This document shows, in pieces, positions 9,319 through 17,073 of a stretch of DNA of 64,000 nt (its first letter is position 1; each line of letters starts with the position of its first letter). Source of the DNA: Mucilaginibacter sp. OK283 (GTDB lineage Bacteria > Bacteroidota > Bacteroidia > Sphingobacteriales > Sphingobacteriaceae). Location: the NCBI RefSeq assembly GCF_900110415.1, contig NZ_FODR01000012.1:1-64000 (forward strand), given 5' to 3'. Under the pieces are notes generated by a model. It did no database searches and had not been told where the DNA came from. It saw nothing but the letters and a program-made list of their open reading frames with translations. A program made the position numbers and the translations under genes.

Positions 9319-9879
9319 TCACACATTAGCAAAGCTGCTTTGGTTTTGAAAATCAAAATGTTTAAACTGCGAGGGTGTTAAACCGGTAACTTTTTTAAAC
9401 TGGGCAGATAGGTGCGCCACACTGCTGTAATGCAGTTTCCACGAAATTTCGGTAAGGGTTAATTCATCCTGCCATAACAACTGTTTTACCAGTTGAATTT
9501 TATTCATGATGATAAACTGTTCAATAGTGGTGCCCTGCACATCCGAGAAGGTATTGGCCAGGTAAGTATAATCGAGGTTAAGCTTGTTGCTCAGGTAATC
9601 GGAGAAGTTGGTTTTTAACGGAATTTCTGAATGAAAGATCAAATCGGTAACTACCTGCTTTATTTTTTCAACCAGGATGTTTTTCTTATTATCCATTAAT
9701 ACCAGGCCGTATTTTAATAAAGCGATGCCCGCCTGCTGAATTTGGGCCAGCCCCACATCACCGGTAATAATTGCCCTTCCCTGGTCAATAGCGGTGCATT
9801 TGAGCCCTGCCCTTCGCAATTCGAATTCGACGATAATTTTGCAGCGGCTGCTCACCATGTTTTTTATAAAGAGGTTCAT
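9319..9879 (-). CDS. AraC-family transcriptional regulator (short form)
   Basis: A 186-residue regulator. The C-terminal ~100 residues form the double helix-turn-helix AraC domain (DYTYLANTFSDVQGTTIEQFI, then LTEISWKLHYSSVAHLSAQFKKVTGLTPSQFK). The N-terminal ~85 residues are too short for a cupin sensing domain and carry a compact region (KCTAIDQGRAIITGDV) that I do not recognise. It lies 125 bases upstream of the DUF3494/OmpA pair on the same strand, so control of that pair is the simplest inference. An alternative start is the ATG at 9858. The gap to the sulfatase stop codon is about 350 bases with its own hairpin, so it is probably a separate unit. Confidence 0.85.
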   Translation of the reverse strand: MNLFIKNMVSSRCKIIVEFELRRAGLKCTAIDQGRAIITGDVGLAQIQQAGIALLKYGLVLMDNKKNILVEKIKQVVTDLIFHSEIPLKTNFSDYLSNKLNLDYTYLANTFSDVQGTTIEQFIIMNKIQLVKQLLWQDELTLTEISWKLHYSSVAHLSAQFKKVTGLTPSQFKHFDFQNQSSFANV

Positions 9880-10165
9880 TGTTTCCTTGTATTACAAAAC
9901 AAGTGCCTCTGAAAGTTTTTTGCCAATCGCAGCCTGTGTTAATAAAATCATCCCCATATATTTTTATTAGATAATGCCCCGCGGATACGAAAAGGGCATT
10001 AATACCGGTGCTGAACACGGGTGATTAAATTTGATAGTTGGTACGATTGGTAAAACCGCAAGTTGTAATTTATGCCAATAATGAGTAGAATACAGGATTT
10101 TTTTAGTCTTTTAACGAAAAATTGGTCTTGTAGGCCGTTGCAAAAGTGCTTTTAATATGCCGCTA

Positions 10166-10215
10166 TTGAATGATGATATACCGGGTTAAATAAATACCGG
10201 TACATCATTATTCAA
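10166..10215 (-). terminator. Hairpin downstream of the sulfatase gene
   Basis: 19-base arms starting TTGAATGATGAT (10166-10184) and CCGGTACATCATT (10197-10215) pair with two mismatches around a 12-base loop. It lies 15 bases after the sulfatase stop codon. A clean T run is missing. The rest of the 350-base gap (9880-10229) holds no convincing gene: the ORF on the minus strand across 9785-10018 overlaps the regulator in another frame. Confidence 0.55.
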
Positions 10216-10229
10216 CATGATGTTGGTAA

Positions 10230-11960
10230 TCAAAATTCGTCCGTGGGTACTTTCAGGTTCTTCCGGTATCCATCAAGCCGTTTTTGCAAATCGGCGGTAA
10301 GTTTTTCATACCCGGGTTTGCCAAAAAGGTTATGAAGTTCCTGCGGGTCGTTTTTTAAATCGTAAAGCTCATTACAGTCAATATCCGCATCATTAGTTAC
10401 GTAGCCCACATTGTTGAGCAGCTTAAGAACAGTATATTCCCTGTAGCCGGGAGTTGTTTGGTATTTGGTGGTTGCGCCACGCATGCCGCCCTTGCCATAA
10501 AAATGAATCAGTTTATAACGTTCGGTACGTATACCATCGTGCTTGCGTACCATGTGAAATGCCGGGTAATCATAGTAGTGATAATATAAGTCACTGCGCC
10601 ATCCCGCAGGCTTAGGCCCCTTGAATGTTGGCTCGAGCGAAGTGCCACTCATTTGTTCTGGCTTTTTAATGCCCGCGAGCGATAAAAATGTTGGTGCATA
10701 ATCAATATTTTGTACCAGGGCGTCGCTTTGCGTTCCTGGCTTTATAGCCCCCGGATATCTGATCAACAGGGGCGTCCGGAATGATTCCTCGTACATAAAC
10801 CGCTTGTCAAACCAGTTGTGCTCGCCTATATAAAATCCCTGGTCCGATGTATAAACAACCATGGTATTGTTTTCCAGGTTATTATCCTTCAGGTATTTCA
10901 GAATTGCGCCTACGCCGTCATCTACCGACTTAATACAGCGCAGGTAATCTTTTAAAAACTCCTGGTATTTCCATAATGCAAGCGCCTTCCCGGTCAGTTT
11001 AGCGTTTATGAATTGCTGGTTTCTCAACTTATAATGCTTATCCCACGCGGCACGCTGTTCTGGTGTTAAACGCCCGAGTTCGCTCATTAAAAACGTATAG
11101 GAAAGCTTATCGTAGGGGCTTACCAATTGATCTTTCAGCTCTTCCACTTTCAAATCCTGAACCAGTTCCATATCATTGCTTATTGACATTTTTTGTGTTT
11201 TGGCGGCATCGCACCGCGATTGGTAATCATCGAAAAAAGTTTCGGGGACAGGAAAATTCACATCGTTGTACAAATCAAGGTATTTGCCGGGGGGCATCCA
11301 ATTGCGGTGGGGGGCTTTATGGTGTATCATTAAGCAAAAGGGTTTGCCCTTATCCCGTTTTTCTAAAAAATCAAGGGCATGTTCGGTAATAAGGTCTGTA
11401 GCATAGCCCTGTTCCTGTACAAATTTATACCCGGTTTCGGGGCCTTTAAAAGTGGGGTTATAGTATTTGCCCTGATCGTCGAGTATATGGTAGTAATTAA
11501 ATCCCTTAGGGCTTGTAGACATATGCCATTTGCCAACAATGGCCGTTTGGTATCCCGCCTGTTGAAGCAACTCGCTAAAGAATACTTTCGATGAGTCGAT
11601 GCCCTCGGCAAGCTGGCGCTGGCCATTTTGGTGGCTGTACAAGCCTGTCATGAGGCAGGCCCTGCTGGGAGTGCAAAGCGAGTTTTCTACGAAGGCTTTT
11701 TTGTAAATGATGCCTCCGTTTGCAATTTTATCAATATTAGGGGTGGGTGCCAATTTGGAAAGCATCCCGCCGTATGCGCTAATGGCCTGGTAGGAGTGGT
11801 CATCGCTCATAATAAAAACTATGTTGGGTTTTTTGGCAGCATTTTTTTTGTTCTGCCTAACTTGCGCCTGTACCAAAACGCTTGTAAGGGCTACAGTAAA
11901 CATTGCTGCCAGGCAAAACTTGGCCAAAAAATACCGCTCCAAAAACTTCTGAAATTTCAT
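10230..11960 (-). CDS. Exported type I sulfatase (S1 family)
   Basis: A 576-residue arylsulfatase-superfamily enzyme. The signature SLCTPSRACLMTG carries Cys96, which in the family is oxidised to formylglycine. SDDHS near residue 52 and the later TSDQGFYIGEHNWFDKR supply the metal and sulfate ligands. A signal peptide (hydrophobic about 11-32, ending VQAQ) sends it to the periplasm or beyond. Ser instead of Cys would make it an anSME-only substrate, but the C-type motif here can be matured by FGE or anSME. Neither maturase is in the window. Its divergent neighbour is a two-domain GH43 protein, which suggests a small locus for a sulfated plant or algal glycan. The substrate is not determinable from sequence alone. 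Confidence 0.92.
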   Translation of the reverse strand: MKFQKFLERYFLAKFCLAAMFTVALTSVLVQAQVRQNKKNAAKKPNIVFIMSDDHSYQAISAYGGMLSKLAPTPNIDKIANGGIIYKKAFVENSLCTPSRACLMTGLYSHQNGQRQLAEGIDSSKVFFSELLQQAGYQTAIVGKWHMSTSPKGFNYYHILDDQGKYYNPTFKGPETGYKFVQEQGYATDLITEHALDFLEKRDKGKPFCLMIHHKAPHRNWMPPGKYLDLYNDVNFPVPETFFDDYQSRCDAAKTQKMSISNDMELVQDLKVEELKDQLVSPYDKLSYTFLMSELGRLTPEQRAAWDKHYKLRNQQFINAKLTGKALALWKYQEFLKDYLRCIKSVDDGVGAILKYLKDNNLENNTMVVYTSDQGFYIGEHNWFDKRFMYEESFRTPLLIRYPGAIKPGTQSDALVQNIDYAPTFLSLAGIKKPEQMSGTSLEPTFKGPKPAGWRSDLYYHYYDYPAFHMVRKHDGIRTERYKLIHFYGKGGMRGATTKYQTTPGYREYTVLKLLNNVGYVTNDADIDCNELYDLKNDPQELHNLFGKPGYEKLTADLQKRLDGYRKNLKVPTDEF

Positions 11961-12341
11961 AGGTCAACAATTTAGGTTATTATCAAATTTTGTTACATTC
12001 AATGATCTATAGCCGTTGTGCAACTAAATATACGGGTATGTTTAGTTAATTAGCATGTAATATCCGGTTGTTTTTATTAAAACCACGTATGCATAAAGCG
12101 ATAACAAATATTAATAAACTTTGGGCAAACTGTGAATATTTGAAAATTAAATTTAAACAGGAAGTGAGAAGTATATTTAGGCACCAGCTCCTGTCAAAAA
12201 AATAAAATTTCCAAAATAATTGTGTTTTTGACACTTTTAAATTAATATTGACATCGGATTCGCCGGGCATATAAAATTGCCCCGGTTTGATATCAAACAC
12301 CATTATAACCTGTATATTTTTAAAGAAAAGACTTATTACGT
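11961..12341. other. Divergent intergenic region, sulfatase / GH43
   Basis: About 380 AT-rich bases. The only clear structure is the 14-bp palindrome at 12285-12298. A minus-strand ORF (12046-12399) overlaps the GH43 start and has no recognisable content. I see no full promoter match for either gene. Confidence 0.5.
12285..12298. promoter_or_regulatory. Palindrome upstream of the GH43 gene
   Basis: GTTTGATATCAAAC is a perfect 14-bp palindrome 43 bases before the GH43 start. Position and symmetry suit a regulator site. No regulator in the window can be tied to it. Confidence 0.4.
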
Positions 12342-14537
12342 ATGAAGACCCTGAAATGCACGCGGCTTTTTTTAATTGTATTTTCAACAATATTTGCACA
12401 TGCGTCAGGCGTTGTTGCTCAGTCGGCCGGTAACAAGCCCGTTAAAAAGGCCACTAAAGCAAATGCGTATTCGGCGTATTTGTTTACCTATTTTACCGGC
12501 AGCAAAAAAGGCGAAGCTATACGGTTTGCCATAAGTAATGATGGTTACCACTACCGTGCTCTTAATAATAACCTGCCGGTTTTAAGTTCGGCGGCTATAA
12601 GTACAACAGGAGGCGTGCGCGATCCGCACATCCTGAGAGGGGCCGACGGGAAAACGTTTTACATGGTGGCTACCGACATGAATACCGAAAAGTACGGCTG
12701 GGGGCCGGACACGGCTATGGTACTGATGCAATCTGCCGATTTAATCAACTGGACATCGCATACGGTTGTTGTGCCGCAGGTATTTAAGGAGTTTGAAGGT
12801 GTGAACCGGGTGTGGGCTCCCCAAACTATTTACGACCCCAAGCTGCACAAGTACATGATATATTGGTCGATGCGTTTTGGTAACGAGCCCGACAAAATTT
12901 ATTATGCCTATGCCAACAAAGATTTTTCGGGCCTGGAAACCGCACCTAAACAACTATTTTTTAAACCCGACAACGGTGCCTGTATTGATGGGGATATTGT
13001 TTATAAAGACGGCAAATATCACTTGTTTTTTAAAACAGAAGGTTCGGGATCTGGAATCAAAATTGCCGTATCGGATAAGCTGACCGAAGGTTATGTGTTG
13101 ATAGATAAATATGTTCAGCAAACCAAATCGCCGGTAGAAGGCGCCGGTACTTTTAAACTGAACAATAGTGATGCCTATATACTAATGTATGACAGATATA
13201 CCGAAGGTAAATACCAGTTTACCCGCACTACCGACCTGGAACATTTTACTGCTATTGATAACGAGGTAACTATGAATTTTCATCCGCGGCACGGTACGGT
13301 TATGCCTATAACCGCGCGGGAAGCCGCCCGCCTGACCGCCAAATGGGGAAGCACAGATGATGTGATGCTGTCGCCCCGGTCGGGCCAGGTAAAAAAGATT
13401 AACATTGTGTTAGATTCTGCCACTCACACTCTCACGTTGCCGGTACTGCCTGGCACGGGTTTAAAGGCATTTAATCCGGCGTTCAATGCGTTGCCCGGTA
13501 TTACTATGACACCAACCGCGGCACAAAACTTTACCAAAGGCCCGGTAAAATATACAGTGACCATCAAAGGGAAAAAGCCTGAAACCTATAATGTACAAGT
13601 ACAGGAAAATCACAACCCGGCAATTGAAGGCTACTATGCCGATCCCGAGATATTGTATGCCGAAAAAACGGGCAGGTTTTATTTGTACCCTACCAGCGAT
13701 GGTTTTGACGGCTGGAGCGGCAATTATTTTAAAGCCTTTTCATCGGCCAACCTGGTTAACTGGAAGGATGAAGGTGTGATACTTGATTTACCCAAAGATG
13801 TAAGCTGGGCAAAAAAGAATGCCTGGGCGCCCTGCATTATCGAAAAAAAGATAAACGGCAGCTATAAATATTTCTACTACTTTGCTGCCGCCCAAAAAAT
13901 TGGCGTAGCTGCCGCCAATGATCCGGCTGGTCCTTTTGTTGATTCCGGGAAACCGCTGCTTGATAGTTTGCCTGCGGGTGTAAAAGGCGGCCAGCAAATA
14001 GATGCCGATGTTTTTACCGACCCGCAAACAGGCAAGAGTTATTTGTACTGGGGTAATGGTTACATGGCCTGCGCCGAGTTGAATGACGATATGATCTCGT
14101 TAAAAACCGGTACCACAAAAATATTAACGCCCGACAAGCATTATAACGAAGGCACTTACGTAGCTTACCGTAAAGGCATCTATTATTTTATGTGGTCGCA
14201 AAACGATACGCGCAGCCCCGATTACACGGTGCATTATGGCACATCCAATTCGCCCGTTGGACCAATAACGGTACCGGCAAACAATGTGGTAATTGTCAAA
14301 AATGCTAAAGAAGGCATTTACGGAACCGGGCATAATTCGGTTATACAGATTCCCGGCCGCGACGAATGGTATATTGTATACCACCGCTTTAATTACCCCA
14401 AAGGCATTACCATGGGCGATGCCGCCGGCTACAACCGCGAGGTTTGTATAGATAAGCTGGAGTTTAATAATGATGGTAGTATAAAGGAGGTAACCCCTAC
14501 GCATAAAGGGATAAGCCCTGTTGTGATAAGCAAATAG
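12342..14537 (+). CDS. Exported protein with two GH43-like five-bladed propeller domains
   Basis: A 731-residue exported glycosidase. The signal peptide ends ASGVVAQ. The first propeller (about 40-345) has the GH43-type start AYLFTYFTGSKKGEAIRFAIS and the motifs GGVRDPHIL, VWAPQTIYD and VEGAGTF. A beta linker (about 345-425) leads to a second propeller (about 425-715) with YYADPEILY, NAWAPCIIEK, QQIDADVF and NEGTYVAYRKGIYY. In GH43 the three acids are an Asp in the first blade (base), a second Asp (pKa modulator) and a Glu (acid). In the second domain ADPE, DADVF and NEGTY fit. In the first, RDPH, and VEGAG for the Glu, fit. Activities in the family include arabinofuranosidase, xylosidase and galactosidase. 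Two domains in one chain may attack two linkages. It ends near a hairpin at 14550-14612. Confidence 0.85.
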   Translation: MKTLKCTRLFLIVFSTIFAHASGVVAQSAGNKPVKKATKANAYSAYLFTYFTGSKKGEAIRFAISNDGYHYRALNNNLPVLSSAAISTTGGVRDPHILRGADGKTFYMVATDMNTEKYGWGPDTAMVLMQSADLINWTSHTVVVPQVFKEFEGVNRVWAPQTIYDPKLHKYMIYWSMRFGNEPDKIYYAYANKDFSGLETAPKQLFFKPDNGACIDGDIVYKDGKYHLFFKTEGSGSGIKIAVSDKLTEGYVLIDKYVQQTKSPVEGAGTFKLNNSDAYILMYDRYTEGKYQFTRTTDLEHFTAIDNEVTMNFHPRHGTVMPITAREAARLTAKWGSTDDVMLSPRSGQVKKINIVLDSATHTLTLPVLPGTGLKAFNPAFNALPGITMTPTAAQNFTKGPVKYTVTIKGKKPETYNVQVQENHNPAIEGYYADPEILYAEKTGRFYLYPTSDGFDGWSGNYFKAFSSANLVNWKDEGVILDLPKDVSWAKKNAWAPCIIEKKINGSYKYFYYFAAAQKIGVAAANDPAGPFVDSGKPLLDSLPAGVKGGQQIDADVFTDPQTGKSYLYWGNGYMACAELNDDMISLKTGTTKILTPDKHYNEGTYVAYRKGIYYFMWSQNDTRSPDYTVHYGTSNSPVGPITVPANNVVIVKNAKEGIYGTGHNSVIQIPGRDEWYIVYHRFNYPKGITMGDAAGYNREVCIDKLEFNNDGSIKEVTPTHKGISPVVISK

Positions 14538-14933
14538 GGTTGCGTTAATAGTGTTAAGTCCTGAGTCAGAAGCTAAATATATATTTTTTGGCTAGATTCA
14601 AGACTTAACACTTTTGGCTAAAAACTATCCATCACCCGTTATCCGGGATTTGTATTTTATCAATTGTTAATGATAAGGCTGTACAAATTTTAAATTAGTA
14701 TAAGGCACTACACATTTATTATACACTATTGTACACTTTTAATACAACTTGCAAATGGTGCAATAATAATCAGTTAAATGTTCTGATATTTAGCTAAACG
14801 AGATTAATTAGGGGTGGGAAGGCTTGAGTCGTGTCGGTCTTCCCATTATTTAAGCGATAATCATAAGGCCGCAACGCAGGCATGCACTAAAGTGCGCACA
14901 CAATTACCTTATTTGTGTTTATTGCCAATCATC
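14538..14933. other. Intergenic region with two hairpins
   Basis: AGTGTTAAGTC (14550-14560) pairs with GACTTAACACT (14602-14612), a perfect 11-bp stem just after the GH43 stop codon that is probably its terminator. TGGGAAG (14815-14821) with CTTCCCA (14839-14845), then TTATTT, is a second, weaker terminator-like stem. Between them is AT-rich sequence with imperfect copies of TACAC, and I see no gene. Confidence 0.5.
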
Positions 14934-15095
14934 TTACCGGGGTTTTTGTCTCTCGCTATTGCGTCTCTTTAACAAAGCAAACTGGTTGGTTAATATCCAT
15001 GCTAATACTAATAATATGGCATAGAAGCCAATATTTTGCCATATTCCTCCAACAGTTAGGTAATCAGTTAAACTTATGAGGATAATGATTGACAT
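14934..15095 (-). CDS. Candidate small membrane protein (53 codons)
   Basis: An uninterrupted ATG-to-TAA reading frame of 53 codons. The protein is a short hydrophobic start (SIIILISL), a second hydrophobic helix of about 18 residues (FYAILLVLAWILTNQFALL) and a strongly basic, charged tail (KRRNSERQKPR). That is a standard pattern for a single- or double-pass small membrane protein with the tail inside. It is divergent from the Crp/Fnr gene and shares its 180-base upstream region. A TTTG at 15140-15137 is followed 20 bases later by TAATCATC, only a weak -7 match. I do not recognise a family, and chance is possible in AT-rich DNA. Confidence 0.4.
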   Translation of the reverse strand: MSIIILISLTDYLTVGGIWQNIGFYAILLVLAWILTNQFALLKRRNSERQKPR

Positions 15096-15203
15096 TGTTT
15101 TATTAATAGATGATTAAATTAAATTGCCTGTTAAGACAAACATTGCTTTTCGAATCAAATTTAATGTGTTATTTAATCTAAGTGAAAGAAAATAATCACC
15201 CGC

Positions 15204-15225
15204 AAACGTGATACTTATCACGTTT
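15204..15225. promoter_or_regulatory. Crp/Fnr-type palindromic operator
   Basis: AACGTGATACTTATCACGTT (15205-15224), extended by one paired A/T on each side, is a perfect inverted repeat with 9-base arms and a 4-base centre. The core GTGAT-N4-ATCAC has the geometry of Fnr/Dnr sites (TTGAT-N4-ATCAA). It lies 52 bases before the start of a Crp/Fnr gene and between it and a divergent small ORF, so autoregulation is the obvious inference. Confidence 0.7.
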
Positions 15226-15277
15226 TTATCATACTTATATCATATGTATATAATACGCTGTTTCTGTAATTTTGCAC

Positions 15278-15982
15278 ATGAGCCTAAACAGGATTTTTCC
15301 GATCGAGAAATGGAACTTTATTACGGCCACTGCTTTAAAGTTGTTGACAGTTGATGACTATAACCGTTTGCTTATAAATAGCACTTGTCATATCTATAAA
15401 AAAGGAGAAATAATTTTCAGGGAAAATACTTTACCTGCCGGGGTTTTCCTGATGGTTAATGGTAAGGTAAAGAAATATAAAATTGACTACGCCGGAAAAA
15501 AGCAGACGATATATGTTGCAGGTAAGGGAGAATTGGTAGGTTATCACGCCGTACTTTCGAGGGATCGTTATTCCGACTCGGCAGCAGCATTGGAAGCCAG
15601 CCGGATATATTTTATTCCTATCGAAGACTTTATGTTTACCATAAAAAACTGCCCTCCCTTTGCACAGCAGTTGCTGGGTGCTTTAAGTCATGAGGTTATG
15701 GTTTTGGCAAATACTGTTTTGGTGTTTGCCAAAAGGAACGCTGCAGAGCGGCTCGCGATAGCGTTAATTGTGCTTCGCGAAAAATACAAAGACGACACTG
15801 TTAATCCAAACGTGGCCATGACGATTTCAAGGGCCGACCTGGCCGATATAACAGGCATTGCCGAAGAAAATGTAACCCGACTGCTCAAAGAATTCAAAGA
15901 TGAAAGCTTATTAATCAGGGAGGGCCGAAAGATTGTGGTTACGGATATTAAAGGCCTGGTAAAACGGGCCAATTACAGATAG
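15278..15982 (+). CDS. Crp/Fnr-family transcriptional regulator
   Basis: A 234-residue regulator. Residues about 25-120 form a cyclic-nucleotide-binding-like beta-barrel (KGEIIFRENTLPAGVFLMVNGKVK, GELVGYHAVLS). A long dimer helix follows, then a winged HTH (ISRADLADITGIAEENVTRLLKEFKDESLLIREGRKIVV). I see no cysteine cluster like that of Fnr, so oxygen sensing by an iron-sulfur cluster is unlikely. In Bacteroidota the ligand of such proteins is generally unknown. The ATG at 15278 is used rather than the TTG two codons before it. A -7 box TAATTTTG at 15267-15274 sits almost on the ATG, which would give a leaderless message if it is used. A perfect palindrome lies upstream. Confidence 0.9.
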   Translation: MSLNRIFPIEKWNFITATALKLLTVDDYNRLLINSTCHIYKKGEIIFRENTLPAGVFLMVNGKVKKYKIDYAGKKQTIYVAGKGELVGYHAVLSRDRYSDSAAALEASRIYFIPIEDFMFTIKNCPPFAQQLLGALSHEVMVLANTVLVFAKRNAAERLAIALIVLREKYKDDTVNPNVAMTISRADLADITGIAEENVTRLLKEFKDESLLIREGRKIVVTDIKGLVKRANYR

Positions 15983-16280
15983 TATTATCCATTTGTCACG
16001 AACGAATCAGACGTGATTTGAATGGCGGGGGCGAGGAGAAATTAGACGCCCTGCATCACGATTAACCGCTTGGAATCCAGGGCGTACAAGATTTCTCGCT
16101 ATCGCTCAAGAGATAGTTTCTCCTAACGTCAGCGCTCAAAAGCCCTGCCTGTTCGTTCGTATGGCAACGTTTTCATTTAGTGATACGAGCCTAAAATGTT
16201 AAACTTTCAATTTCGCGCGAAGACGCCATGAAAATAAACAAATAATTTTGCGACTCTGCGTCTTTGTGCGAAAAACTCTT
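15983..16280. repeat. Inverted-repeat-rich intergenic segment
   Basis: Nested inverted words fill this gap. ACGAACGAA (15998-16006) pairs with TTCGTTCGT (16152-16160). AGGAGAAA near 16035 pairs with TTTCTCCT at 16117-16124. ACGCCCTG at 16046 pairs with CAGGGCGT near 16078. A 16-base arm starting TTTCGCGCGAAG (16211-16226) pairs with 16258-16273, with two mismatches. Such long folded elements are common between genes in this group. I see no ORF of interest. Confidence 0.6.
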
Positions 16281-16392
16281 GACTTCATGACATTCGATAG
16301 AACATGTCGCAAATCGCCCTTTAAATGTCCATATTGCCCCGGCCAAATAACATTGTGCCTGCCGATATTTGATTATCAATCAACAAAGTATT

Positions 16393-16947
16393 ATGGAGAA
16401 GCAGACAATAAACGCACCCGGCCACAATTTACCAGAGCCTTTAACTATTTCGCTTGATTCAACTATTAATGAATTGATGCAAGTTATAGCATCAATTAAA
16501 CCCGCCGATTTCAATCGTTTACCACAACCAGGATCATGGACACCGGCGCAGCACCTGGAGCACCTGCGGCTTTCATTGCAGGGCGCAGTTTCAACTTTAA
16601 ACGGCCCGGTAAAAGTTACGCCACGCAGCCCCGATCAATATGTTGATGCAATAAAAGGTATATTTTTAGATTTTGATGCAAAATACCCTGCAGCACCTAC
16701 ATTAATACCCGATGATAAGGATTATGACAAGGCCTCCCTGAGGGATGAACTTTCGTCGGTTTCTGAGAAGCTTAAAGAAATTGTGCGTAACCAGGACCTG
16801 ACAGGGACTTGCCTTGCACCCGAATTCACCGGAATAGGCTTACTTACCCGGTTGGAATGGGCAGCCGTTGCTATTTACCATGCTTACAGGCATGTGCATA
16901 AGCTGAATGCCATTGTACAAGACTTTACGACGTCAGCTGGAAGCTGA
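16393..16947 (+). CDS. DinB-like / YfiT-type putative metal-dependent protein
   Basis: A 184-residue cytosolic protein of the DinB four-helix-bundle superfamily. GSWTPAQHLEHLRLS carries the first conserved His ligands, and AVAIYHAYRHVHKL near the C-terminus carries the last, as in DinB_2/YfiT hydrolase- or thiol-transferase-like proteins that bind a metal through three His. No substrate can be named. I use the ATG at 16393, since the upstream ORF start lies in the preceding repeat. Its last codons (TSAGS) and stop lie inside a short hairpin of a repeat family (16932-16948). It is probably a single-gene unit ending at the terminator at 16997. Confidence 0.75.
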   Translation: MEKQTINAPGHNLPEPLTISLDSTINELMQVIASIKPADFNRLPQPGSWTPAQHLEHLRLSLQGAVSTLNGPVKVTPRSPDQYVDAIKGIFLDFDAKYPAAPTLIPDDKDYDKASLRDELSSVSEKLKEIVRNQDLTGTCLAPEFTGIGLLTRLEWAAVAIYHAYRHVHKLNAIVQDFTTSAGS

Positions 16948-16976
16948 CACCATAGTTGCAACGGGCTGGAAGCCCG
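16932..16976. repeat. Two tandem GGA-loop hairpins
   Basis: GTCAGCT-GGA-AGCTGAC (16932-16948) and CGGGCT-GGA-AGCCCG (16962-16976) are two small perfect hairpins that share the core GCTGGAAGC. They look like REP-type units. The first contains the stop codon of the DinB-like gene. Confidence 0.65.
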
Positions 16977-16996
16977 CAGCAGCGTTATTTAAAGCA

Positions 16997-17030
16997 AAAA
17001 GAGCGACGAGGTACCCCCTATCGCTCTTTT
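16997..17030. terminator. Bidirectional terminator, DinB-like / pdhC
   Basis: AAAAGAGCGA (16997-17006) and TCGCTCTTTT (17021-17030) form a perfect 10-bp stem with a 14-base loop and A/T tracts on both sides, between convergent genes. The stretch after it (17041-17072) repeats the word TCCGAAATC. Confidence 0.85.
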
Positions 17031-17073
17031 GTGTTTAAAATCCGAAATCGAAATTCCGAAATCCGAAATCAAA

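Noticed and set aside
9785..10018. 77-codon minus-strand frame before the AraC gene
   Set aside because: It overlaps the AraC coding sequence in another frame and has no supporting motif or promoter.
12046..12399. 117-codon minus-strand frame in the sulfatase/GH43 gap
   Set aside because: It overlaps the GH43 start on the other strand, has no recognisable content and lies in AT-rich intergenic DNA.
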